Of a stretch of 5,418 nt of DNA, positions 1 to 5,370 are shown piece after piece. The number at the start of each line of letters is the position of its first letter. The stretch's first letter is position 1. Both the position numbers and the translations under genes were made by a program. Under the pieces are notes generated by a model. That model was not told where the DNA came from, ran no database searches, and worked only from the letters and a program-made list of their open reading frames with translations. Source of the stretch: Actinomycetota bacterium (GTDB lineage: Bacteria; Actinomycetota; Acidimicrobiia; Acidimicrobiales; Ilumatobacteraceae); the NCBI GenBank assembly GCA_009705435.1, contig WLTJ01000131.1, positions 1-5,418 on the forward strand. The letters are read 5' to 3'.

Positions 1-6
1 CTCCTT
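1..6 (-). promoter_or_regulatory. Shine-Dalgarno for a gene beyond the left edge
   Basis: The minus strand reads AAGGAG at the very end of the window, 10 bp after the padR stop codon. This is a near-perfect Shine-Dalgarno sequence and would suit a start codon just outside the window. It implies that padR is followed closely by another same-strand gene, probably co-transcribed. PadR regulators often sit directly upstream of the membrane or transporter gene they control, but the identity of this gene cannot be seen. Confidence 0.5.
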
Positions 7-16
7 GTGGTCCCGA

Positions 17-349
17 CTATTTTCTATTTACGATTCGTTCAACGGCCTCGGCGAATGTTGCCCACGACGAGGTCATAGAAACCAGACGCTTCCGTCCATC
101 CTTGGTCAATGCGTAGTACTTGCGGTGTGGCCCCTCATCTGAAGGCACGACGTAACTCGACAAGAGTCCATCGACAAAAAGACGACGGAGGGTTCCATAA
201 ACAGACGCCTCGGCCACTCCTTCCAAGCCGCCTTCTCTCAAACGCCTCACCACGTCGTAGCCGTAGCCATCCTCATCAGCCAATACGGCCAGCACGGCGA
301 GATCCAGCACCCCTTTGAGCAACTGGCTTTGGTCCTGAGAACTTTCCAC
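17..349 (-). CDS. PadR-family winged-helix transcriptional regulator
   Basis: A DNA-binding repressor-type protein of the PadR family, 110 aa from the chosen GTG. An N-terminal helix with QLLKGVLDLAVLAVL (residues 9-23) and GYGYDVVRRL (28-37) leads into the recognition helix region ASVYGTLRRL (48-57), the GLL turn (61-63), and the wing with GPHRKYYALT (73-82). This is the family signature. A short C-terminal helix for dimerisation follows (about 83-110). Family length is about 100-120 aa. The reading frame is open up to a GTG at 397, with an ATG at 367. I prefer GTG 349 because the preceding residues (a Tyr-rich stretch) look unlike the family and because a promoter-like pair places a transcription start near 349; 367 is a reasonable alternative. 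The ligand and target are unknown. Autoregulation is possible because an imperfect inverted repeat overlaps the start. A likely downstream partner gene begins just outside the window. Confidence 0.92.
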   Translation of the reverse strand: MESSQDQSQLLKGVLDLAVLAVLADEDGYGYDVVRRLREGGLEGVAEASVYGTLRRLFVDGLLSSYVVPSDEGPHRKYYALTKDGRKRLVSMTSSWATFAEAVERIVNRK

Positions 350-360
350 ATTGGAAGTAT
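341..360 (-). promoter_or_regulatory. Imperfect inverted repeat over the padR start, possible operator
   Basis: On the minus strand the arms ACTTCCA and TGGAAAGT flank ATG, pairing except for one extra A. The repeat overlaps the candidate -10 element and the preferred GTG start, a position suited to autorepression by the PadR protein. No experimental consensus is matched, so the operator role is inference. Confidence 0.2.
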
Positions 361-384
361 TGCACATTGCATAGTAGTACGCAA
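356..384 (-). promoter_or_regulatory. Candidate padR promoter
   Basis: The minus strand has TTGCGT (379-384) and AATACT (356-361) separated by 17 bp, matching the sigma-70-type consensus at 3 of 6 and 4 of 6 positions. The expected transcription start, six or seven bases downstream, falls at about 349-350, which coincides with a GTG codon. This would give a leaderless message, a common arrangement in actinobacteria. No Shine-Dalgarno precedes any of the possible padR starts, which fits. The match is weak and could be chance. Confidence 0.25.
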
Positions 385-431
385 GGCATATGAGCACTTA
401 TCTTCAAATGAACACAACGGCTCGATTTGGC

Positions 432-468
432 TGATGTCAAATGGATGGCCGTATCGGCCGTTACATCA
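432..468 (-). terminator. Possible two-part hairpin at the end of the suf block
   Basis: An outer inverted repeat TGATGT/ACATCA (432-437 with 463-468) encloses an inner hairpin GGCCG-TAT-CGGCC (447-459). It overlaps the stop codon of the YbaK-like gene and precedes padR. The position suits a terminator or a transcript 3' end, but no U-run follows on the minus strand, and the two stems are separated by an uneven internal loop. It may instead be part of the padR regulatory region. Confidence 0.3.
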
Positions 469-948
469 GGTGCGCTTAAGGTCGGTGACAACACCACCAG
501 CGACACGCACAATGTCTGCTGGCGAAGCACCAAATACGTCGTTCCACGTTCCAGCAGCCGCCCACACCTCGTCGTACTGCAACAAGTCCGGATCAACGAA
601 CACGCGTAGCTGAGTGCTGTGACCAAACGGAGGCACGCCACCAATCGGAAATCCTGTGGCTTGGCGCACAACATCAGCATCGACCCGAGTGCACTTCAAT
701 CCCCCAGCAGCCAAGGCCAACTTCTTTTCGTCAAGCTGGTTCGACCCGCTGACATACGCCAAAACCACTTCGCCATCAACGGCAAAAATCAGACTCTTCA
801 CAATCTGCCCGAGTTCGACCCCAATTGCAGCCGCGGCGTCAGCCGCAGTCTTGGTGCCATCAGGAAAACGCCGTGGAACAATCTCAAGCCCTAGGGCGCG
901 AGCAGCCTCAACCACGCGAACGACGTTGGGATGCAGTGCTTCACTCAT
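466..948 (-). CDS. YbaK/EbsC-family aminoacyl-tRNA deacylase-like protein
   Basis: A single-domain protein of 160 aa related to the INS/YbaK editing domain, which hydrolyses mischarged tRNA (for example Cys-tRNAPro or Ala-tRNAPro) in the cytoplasm. The N-terminal helix HPNVVRVVEAARALGL (6-21) and the TKTAADAAAAIGVELGQIVKS segment (32-52) carry the conserved Lys51 expected of editing-active members. The core strands LIFAVDGEVVLAYVSG (53-68) and the loop TGFPIGGVPPFGH (98-110) match the family's G-G-x-x-P-x-G-H region. The C-terminal stretch includes the acidic loop DPDLLQYDEVWAAAG (118-132). The length is normal. It starts 3 bp after the dehydratase stop with no clear Shine-Dalgarno, so translation is probably coupled. 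Substrate specificity cannot be read from the sequence: the GGVPPFGH loop differs from the GGCSPLG-type loop I associate with E. coli YbaK. Confidence 0.9.
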   Translation of the reverse strand: MSEALHPNVVRVVEAARALGLEIVPRRFPDGTKTAADAAAAIGVELGQIVKSLIFAVDGEVVLAYVSGSNQLDEKKLALAAGGLKCTRVDADVVRQATGFPIGGVPPFGHSTQLRVFVDPDLLQYDEVWAAAGTWNDVFGASPADIVRVAGGVVTDLKRT

Positions 949-951
949 AAA

Positions 952-1206
952 TCAAAGAGTACCCGATGCCAATAACTGATCAATTGCCTCAGCCAAACCT
1001 CGATCACGCTCAGTAACCACACCTTTGTCGTGGCTGATCAAAGTGATGTGCACAGTGTTGTAACTATTGCTCCAGTCGGGATGGTGATCCATCGTTTCTG
1101 CCAAGACCGCCACTTGGTTCATGAAAGTCCAGGCCTCAACAAAATCGGCGAATTCAAAATCACGATGCAAACCTTGACCATCTTCATGCCAAGCGCTGAG
1201 ATTCAT
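952..1206 (-). CDS. Pterin-4a-carbinolamine dehydratase (PCD/DCoH family)
   Basis: Dehydrates 4a-hydroxytetrahydropterin to quinonoid dihydropterin, recycling the pterin cofactor of aromatic amino acid hydroxylases; some bacterial members are instead linked to molybdopterin metabolism. The 84-aa protein fits the published PCD active-site pattern exactly: Glu37-x3-His41-His42-Pro43, Tyr49, His59 and Asp68, at the expected spacings, so it should be catalytically competent. It is slightly short at the N-terminus compared with the usual 95-105 aa, starting close to the Trp6-His7 segment, but the fold core is complete. The ATG overlaps the sufC stop as ATGA and has no Shine-Dalgarno of its own, which implies translational coupling to sufC. 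No pterin-dependent hydroxylase is visible nearby, so its partner is unknown. Confidence 0.95.
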   Translation of the reverse strand: MNLSAWHEDGQGLHRDFEFADFVEAWTFMNQVAVLAETMDHHPDWSNSYNTVHITLISHDKGVVTERDRGLAEAIDQLLASGTL

Positions 1207-1994
1207 GGATATAAATTCAATCCCATCGGATCGCTCATTGACGCTTCTTCAACAGTTTCTTCGGGGGTGAAAGCAGCGTAGCCATCGCGCTCAAGAACAT
1301 CTGCTAGTTCAGGGCCGCCGGTTTCAACGATGCGTCCCTTCACCAAAATATGAATCTTGCTCGGGCGAAGTTCGGTCAAAAGCCGACTGTAGTGAGTGAT
1401 CACTAGGGCACCTAGATTGTCTTCGCTTGTTGCATCCATGACGCGACGAGCGCAATCACGCAATGCGTCAACGTCAAGGCCCGAGTCGAGTTCGTCGAGA
1501 ATAACAAACAGCGGCTTCAAGATCGACAGCTGCAAAGTTTCGTTGCGCTTCTTTTCGCCACCTGATAAGTCGACGTTGAGCGGACGATCTAAGAACTTCT
1601 CGTCAAAGTGAATGCGAGCAGCCTCGGTCTTGAGCAATGTGTCAAGGCGAGCGATGTCTCCATCGCGACCACGGCCCTTCAAGGCCTCGGACAAAACATC
1701 GTTCAACTTGACGCCAGGAACTTCAGTCGGGTACTGCAGCACCAAGTGCAACCCCGCAACTGCACGTTGCCATGTCGGTAATCCCAACATTTCAACACCA
1801 TCAAGGAGCACTGATCCAGAACTAATGCTGTAGCCCTTGCGACCCAACACGACTGCCGACAAAGTGCTCTTGCCAGCACCATTTGGGCCCATCACTGCGT
1901 GCACTTCGCCTGATGAAATTTTTAGATTGACACCATGGAGAATCTTTTTGTTACCCACCGATGCGTGAAGATCACGTATTTCAAGTGTGCTCAT
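1203..1994 (-). CDS. sufC: Fe-S cluster assembly ATPase SufC
   Basis: The ABC-type ATPase of the cytoplasmic SufBC2D scaffold; ATP binding drives SufC dimerisation and opens the SufB-SufD interface so that a cluster can form. The 263-aa protein has the Walker A motif GPNGAGKST (36-44), a Q-loop LQYP (86-89), the ABC signature LSGGEKKR (143-150) and Walker B FVILDELDSGLD (163-174) with Glu168 as catalytic base. The H-loop is ITHY, with His201. FxILDExDSGLD with EKKR is typical of SufC and separates it from transporter ATPases. The C-terminal tail (about 240-263) is somewhat longer than in E. coli SufC (248 aa). A Shine-Dalgarno AAGGA lies 8 bp upstream of the ATG, and the start overlaps the Rieske stop as ATGA. 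The usual downstream sufS and sufU are absent here. Confidence 0.98.
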   Translation of the reverse strand: MSTLEIRDLHASVGNKKILHGVNLKISSGEVHAVMGPNGAGKSTLSAVVLGRKGYSISSGSVLLDGVEMLGLPTWQRAVAGLHLVLQYPTEVPGVKLNDVLSEALKGRGRDGDIARLDTLLKTEAARIHFDEKFLDRPLNVDLSGGEKKRNETLQLSILKPLFVILDELDSGLDVDALRDCARRVMDATSEDNLGALVITHYSRLLTELRPSKIHILVKGRIVETGGPELADVLERDGYAAFTPEETVEEASMSDPMGLNLYP

Positions 1995-2314
1995 GACACT
2001 GATCCTTTTGCTGAAACATGTATGTCGCCATTGATAACGCTGGCTGAAAAAACGGGCACGGGTTGTGTGGCAGGGAACGTGTTTGGCAGTCCCGTTGTCA
2101 AACTAAATGCGCTTCCGTGCTTAGGACATTCAAGTTGCTTCTCGGCGCACCACACTTCACCACCATCGCTGAGAGAAACGTTGGCATGGCTGCACACATC
2201 TCCGATGGCGTACACATCATCGCCAATTCGCACTAAGGCAACGGCAACGCCATCTACGGAGACTTTCTTGGCGGTTCCGGATTCAATTTCGTCGAGACGA
2301 CAGACGATACTCAC
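1991..2314 (-). CDS. Rieske-type [2Fe-2S] ferredoxin of the suf operon
   Basis: A small soluble Rieske protein of 107 aa, resembling the ferredoxin subunits of non-haem iron dioxygenases and NirD. The two cluster-binding boxes are Cys41-x-His43 and Cys63-x2-His66, the latter followed by GSAF, typical of the bacterial ferredoxin subgroup. There is no signal peptide or membrane helix, so it is cytoplasmic. Cys5 and Cys56 are additional and not ligands in the family. It starts with GTG, chosen because GGAG lies 7 bp upstream and because GTGA overlaps the sufD stop by 4 bp. A Rieske gene between sufD and sufC is a recurring arrangement in actinobacteria; its role is not settled. It could supply electrons for cluster assembly or be an accessory carrier for the operon. 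Confidence 0.95.
   Translation of the reverse strand: MSIVCRLDEIESGTAKKVSVDGVAVALVRIGDDVYAIGDVCSHANVSLSDGGEVWCAEKQLECPKHGSAFSLTTGLPNTFPATQPVPVFSASVINGDIHVSAKGSVS
2003..2007 (-). promoter_or_regulatory. Shine-Dalgarno of sufC
   Basis: AAGGA on the minus strand with an 8-bp spacer to the sufC ATG. It lies inside the end of the Rieske gene and confirms the sufC start within an otherwise tightly overlapped block. Confidence 0.7.
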
Positions 2315-3486
2315 GCGCCGACTCCAATCGAGAGTTTATTGGCAACCTGTTGGCGCAACGATGCGGCCAAATTACCCACTGGCAGTTGAGCAAGTACTTC
2401 ATCGAAGAAACCAAGTACTACAAGTCGTTGCGCAACATCGGGATTCACACCGCGGCTCTCGAGATAGAACAACTGATCTTCGTCAATCGGGCCAACTGTT
2501 GATGCATGACTGCACTTCACATCATTGGTTTCGATTTCAAGGTTGGGAACGCTTTCGGCCCAAGCGCCATGTGACAAAGTCAGGTTACGGTTGGTCTGAT
2601 AGGCGACAGAACCCTTGGCATTGTTGTGAATCTTAATGAGGCCGGTGTACACACTTTTCGCAGTGTCCTGCACCGCACCCTTGAACAACAGATCGCTCGT
2701 TGTGCGTGGCGCGGCATGCTCTTGCAAAGTACGAAAATCGTGCATTTGAGTTCCACCCGCAAAATACAAGGCCACCTGACGAGTATTACTACCTTGGCCG
2801 AGTAAACGAGCCGCAGTACTCACTCGCGCGTAATCTCCACCCAGGGCAACAGTGGCTAACAAAGTGTCAGAATCGCGATGACCTTGACTGTGATGCTCAC
2901 CAATCTGCCACGTCTTATCACCAAGTTCATTGATCGCCAAATATCGCACTCGAGCAGATTGCGCTGCACGAGCATCAAGGACCGGGACTACCAGCGAACG
3001 GACGCCGTCGTTAGAGATAAAACGCTCGACAACAGTGACTTCGCTATTTTCGGCTGCGTCAATCACGAGGCGAGGAAAATAAATATTGCCCTCACCATTC
3101 AAAGTATGAGTGACAATGATCGGTTCGCTCGCCACGACTCCACGCGCCACTGAGATCACGATGACATCCATGTGTGCCAAGTTCAAACTATTGAACAGAT
3201 CACTGCTTGTTGTCTCACTAAAGAGGTCGGCGAAAGCGGGATCAACGGCAACTGCTGAGGCCGATACCTGAGTGACGGTCACTGCGTCGGAAAGCCCGGC
3301 GATGCTCGTCGGCGTTTCGGCCACAGTAAAGGTTGCAAGATCTAGCTCACCGATACGGCTATAACGCCAAATCTCTTCGTCAGTAGTGGGGAATGACGCT
3401 GCAGTTGCCCGCTCGTGAGCGGATTGGCGAACCTGAGACCAGGTGGCACCAAGACTGAGCGCCGCATCGGGGGTAAGAACGGGCAC
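2311..3486 (-). CDS. sufD: Fe-S cluster assembly scaffold protein SufD
   Basis: Non-ATPase subunit of the SufBC2D scaffold, paralogous to SufB, acting in the cytoplasm. The 391-aa protein starts with GTG. An N-terminal helical region with FPTTDEEIWRYSRI (32-45) is followed by the beta-helix core, with HDFRTLQEHAAPRTTSDLLFK spread over 249-269, and by the C-terminal helical SufC-binding part with DEDQLFYLESRG (335-346). Cys325 and His327 in DVKCSH (322-327) match the conserved motif whose histidine (His360 in E. coli) helps bind the nascent cluster at the SufB-SufD interface. Length is close to family norms (about 390-425). The start lies 44 bp after the upstream four-Cys gene and has no good Shine-Dalgarno, so coupling or low initiation is possible. 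Its stop overlaps the Rieske start by 4 bp. Confidence 0.96.
   Translation of the reverse strand: MPVLTPDAALSLGATWSQVRQSAHERATAASFPTTDEEIWRYSRIGELDLATFTVAETPTSIAGLSDAVTVTQVSASAVAVDPAFADLFSETTSSDLFNSLNLAHMDVIVISVARGVVASEPIIVTHTLNGEGNIYFPRLVIDAAENSEVTVVERFISNDGVRSLVVPVLDARAAQSARVRYLAINELGDKTWQIGEHHSQGHRDSDTLLATVALGGDYARVSTAARLLGQGSNTRQVALYFAGGTQMHDFRTLQEHAAPRTTSDLLFKGAVQDTAKSVYTGLIKIHNNAKGSVAYQTNRNLTLSHGAWAESVPNLEIETNDVKCSHASTVGPIDEDQLFYLESRGVNPDVAQRLVVLGFFDEVLAQLPVGNLAASLRQQVANKLSIGVGA
2322..2325 (-). promoter_or_regulatory. Shine-Dalgarno of the Rieske gene
   Basis: GGAG with a 7-bp spacer decides in favour of the GTG start at 2314 for the Rieske ferredoxin, which also overlaps the sufD stop codon. 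Confidence 0.6.
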
Positions 3487-3530
3487 GGGTAAATATTACT
3501 ACCGCCGTAGGAGAAATTCACCCTACAAGT

Positions 3531-3878
3531 TCAGTCCTTTGGACGACGTCGAAAGAATCGCTTGATTCCCTTACGCCGTGCTTGTTCGGCTCGGACCTCA
3601 GCGAGCACCTCGGCTCCAATGGCGTTGAGTATCTCTTCGGCCTCGTCTAGGACCGCTGCTGCAGACCCATCATCAAGCCCTGGCGGCTCGGGAGTGTTAC
3701 GGGGTGGTACGAGAGACCCGTAGACCCAGCCGGCATCTGGACGACGAGCATAAGCACTGCAATTTTCGGGACAACGCCAAGGAGCTTCAGGGGCTAAATC
3801 AAGATTGCACTTGCGTACCGTGTCGCCATTGGCATACGTGCGGCTTTCAAAGTTTTTGCACTCCTGATGCATCGGCAT
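3531..3878 (-). CDS. Uncharacterised four-cysteine protein within the suf operon
   Basis: I cannot assign this 115-aa protein to a named family. The N-terminal half holds exactly four cysteines, spaced C7-x16-C24-x11-C36-x3-C40, plus His4; the segments ECKNF, RKCNLDLAPEAPWRCPENC (22-40) and AYARRP look like a compact metal-binding module for zinc or an Fe-S cluster. A proline-rich linker follows (58-66), then an Ala/Glu-rich helix, possibly coiled (about 73-103), and a very basic tail, KGIKRFFRRRPKD (103-115). No signal peptide or membrane segment is present. Coding is supported by the same strand and tight placement between sufB and sufD, and by the ordered cysteine motif. The start could be the ATG at 3878 or at 3872; neither has a Shine-Dalgarno, and a perfect palindrome ends 13 bp upstream. 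Context suggests a role in Fe-S biogenesis, which is inference only. Confidence 0.85.
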   Translation of the reverse strand: MPMHQECKNFESRTYANGDTVRKCNLDLAPEAPWRCPENCSAYARRPDAGWVYGSLVPPRNTPEPPGLDDGSAAAVLDEAEEILNAIGAEVLAEVRAEQARRKGIKRFFRRRPKD

Positions 3879-3891
3879 GCAACCAATCTAG

Positions 3892-3955
3892 CCGTTGTGG
3901 TTCTGGTGCTGGATAGTGCCATATATGGCACTATCCAGCACCAGAACCACAACGG
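3892..3955. repeat. Perfect 64-bp palindrome between sufB and the four-Cys gene
   Basis: Two 32-bp arms are exact reverse complements with no spacer, centred between 3923 and 3924 on CATATATG. The next base pair on either side (3891 and 3956) does not match. It starts 2 bp after the sufB stop and ends 13 bp before the next start. In RNA either strand would fold to a stem of about 30 bp with a minimal loop. No U-run follows on the minus strand, so it is not a canonical intrinsic terminator. It could be a U-less terminator or attenuator, an RNase III processing site, a 3'-end stabiliser of sufB mRNA, or a small mobile repeat. An assembly or amplification artefact is less likely, since both flanking genes are complete and in operon order, but cannot be excluded. 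Confidence 0.95.
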
Positions 3956-3957
3956 GG

Positions 3958-5358
3958 TCAGCCGACTGAACCTTCCATCTGGAGTTCAATCAAACGACTC
4001 CACTCAACGGCGTATTCCATCGGCAAGGTACGTGTTACGGGCTCAATGAAACCGTTGACAATCATGCCCATGGCCTGCTCTTGTGAAAGACCACGACTCT
4101 GCAAATAGAACAGTTGCTCATCAGCGATCTTGGACACAGTTGCTTCGTGGCCAATCTGGGCATCTTTCTCGCCGACTTCCATATATGGGAAAGTGCGACT
4201 TTCGCTTTGATCGTCAAGAATCAAGGCATCACACTGGACGTGGCTCTTGCAGCCGTAAGCACCTTCATCAACGCGCACGAGTCCACGGTAAGCAGTGATG
4301 CCGCCGTCTTTGCTGATTGATTTCGACACAATCTTTGATGTGGTTTCAGGAGCTGCATGAACCATCTTGGCCCCAGCGTCTTGATGCTGACCTGCGCCCG
4401 CATAAGCAACGCTCAGCACTTCGCCTGTTGCCTTGGGTCCAACCAAGTACACACTTGGGTACTTCATGGTGAGCTTTGAACCGATGTTGCCATCGATCCA
4501 TTCCATGTGGCCTTCTGCTTCAACACGAGCACGCTTGGTGACCAAGTTGTACACGTTGGGCGACCAGTTCTGAATCGTTGTGTAGGTCACGTGAGCACTT
4601 GGCTTCACGATGATTTCAACAACGGCCGAGTGCAGCGAATCGCTGGTGTACACCGGAGCTGAACAACCTTCGATGTAGTGAACCTTTGAACCCTCGTCAG
4701 CAATGATGAGCGTGCGTTCAAACTGTCCAGCATTTTCAGCGTTAATACGGAAGTATGCCTGCAGCGGCATATCGCATTCAACGCCTGGTGGAACATAGAT
4801 GAACGATCCACCCGACCACACGGCGCTGTTCAAAGCAGAAAACTTATTGTCTCCTGGAGGAATCACGGTGCCGAAGTATTGCTTGATGAGTTCGGGATAC
4901 TCGCGCAACGCAGTGTCCATGTCACAAAACAAAATGCCCAATGCTTCAAGATCTTCGCGGTTGCGGTGGAAGACAACTTCTGATTCGTATTGCGCAGTGA
5001 CACCAGCCAAGTACTTACGCTCGGCTTCTGGGATGCCCAACTTTTCGTAGGTTGCTTTCATCTGCTCGGGGAGATCGTCCCACTCATCAACTTGCGCGGT
5101 CGCAGGACGGAGGTAATAAAAGATGTCTTGAAAATCGATGTCTGGCATGTTCTTAGAAAACCATGGCGACATTGGCTTCTTCTCAAACAGGCGCAGGCTC
5201 CGCTCACGGAAATCAGTCATCCACTTGGGCTCGCCCTTCCACCATGAGATCTGATCAACGACTGGCTTACTCAAACCTTTTTCCGGTTTGAACGCGTATT
5301 CCACGTCATCGCTCCAACCGAGGGAGTATTTGCTGAGGTCGAGATCAAATGAGGTCAT
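3958..5358 (-). CDS. sufB: Fe-S cluster assembly scaffold protein SufB
   Basis: Core subunit of the cytoplasmic SufBC2D complex, on which the [Fe-S] cluster is built from sulfur delivered by a cysteine desulfurase. The 466-aa protein is full length for the family and carries no intein, unlike mycobacterial SufB. Recognisable parts are the N-terminal helical region with YAFKPEKGLS (21-30), SALNSAVWSGGSFIYVPPG (174-192), EGCSAP (230-235), the beta-helix core, YGCKSHVQCDALIL (368-381), GHEATVSKI (403-411) and DEQLFYLQSRG (413-423). Cys232, Cys376 and Glu405 align with E. coli Cys254, Cys405 and Glu434, which serve in sulfur transfer and nascent cluster binding, so the site is intact. The ATG has GGAG 8 bp upstream. 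It is the first suf gene visible; a SufR-type regulator, often found just upstream in actinobacteria, would lie outside the window. Confidence 0.98.
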   Translation of the reverse strand: MTSFDLDLSKYSLGWSDDVEYAFKPEKGLSKPVVDQISWWKGEPKWMTDFRERSLRLFEKKPMSPWFSKNMPDIDFQDIFYYLRPATAQVDEWDDLPEQMKATYEKLGIPEAERKYLAGVTAQYESEVVFHRNREDLEALGILFCDMDTALREYPELIKQYFGTVIPPGDNKFSALNSAVWSGGSFIYVPPGVECDMPLQAYFRINAENAGQFERTLIIADEGSKVHYIEGCSAPVYTSDSLHSAVVEIIVKPSAHVTYTTIQNWSPNVYNLVTKRARVEAEGHMEWIDGNIGSKLTMKYPSVYLVGPKATGEVLSVAYAGAGQHQDAGAKMVHAAPETTSKIVSKSISKDGGITAYRGLVRVDEGAYGCKSHVQCDALILDDQSESRTFPYMEVGEKDAQIGHEATVSKIADEQLFYLQSRGLSQEQAMGMIVNGFIEPVTRTLPMEYAVEWSRLIELQMEGSVG

Positions 5359-5366
5359 CTTGCGGG

Positions 5367-5370
5367 CTCC
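5367..5370 (-). promoter_or_regulatory. Shine-Dalgarno of sufB
   Basis: GGAG with an 8-bp spacer to the sufB ATG supports the chosen start. The remaining leader to the window edge (5371-5418) contains no promoter I can support; the operon promoter may lie further upstream. Confidence 0.65.

Noticed and set aside
435..440. TTGACA upstream of padR as a -35 box
   Set aside because: The hexamer is a perfect match, but the sequence 17 bp downstream is TTGTGT, which matches the -10 consensus at only two positions. Neighbouring spacings are no better.
1935..2636. A 233-aa plus-strand reading frame
   Set aside because: It lies entirely opposite sufC, the Rieske gene and sufD, which have clear family motifs. 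Its translation is rich in His, Arg, Thr and Ser, has no recognisable domain, and looks like an antisense shadow.
3490..3502. Short inverted repeat GTAA-ATA-TTAC ahead of sufD
   Set aside because: Four-base arms in an AT-rich spacer are expected by chance, and nothing else marks it as an operator.
3892..3955. The palindrome as a standard Rho-independent terminator
   Set aside because: There is no run of T after either arm on the minus strand, and on the plus strand it would end inside sufB. A U-less terminator remains possible, so it is listed as a repeat instead.
3867..4049. A 60-aa plus-strand reading frame through the palindrome
   Set aside because: It runs antisense to the end of sufB and the start of the four-Cys gene, with no Shine-Dalgarno or motif. 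The open frame is a by-product of the palindrome and sufB.
3958..5358. Intein in SufB
   Set aside because: Mycobacterial SufB genes often contain inteins, but this protein runs 466 aa without any insertion at the conserved motifs.
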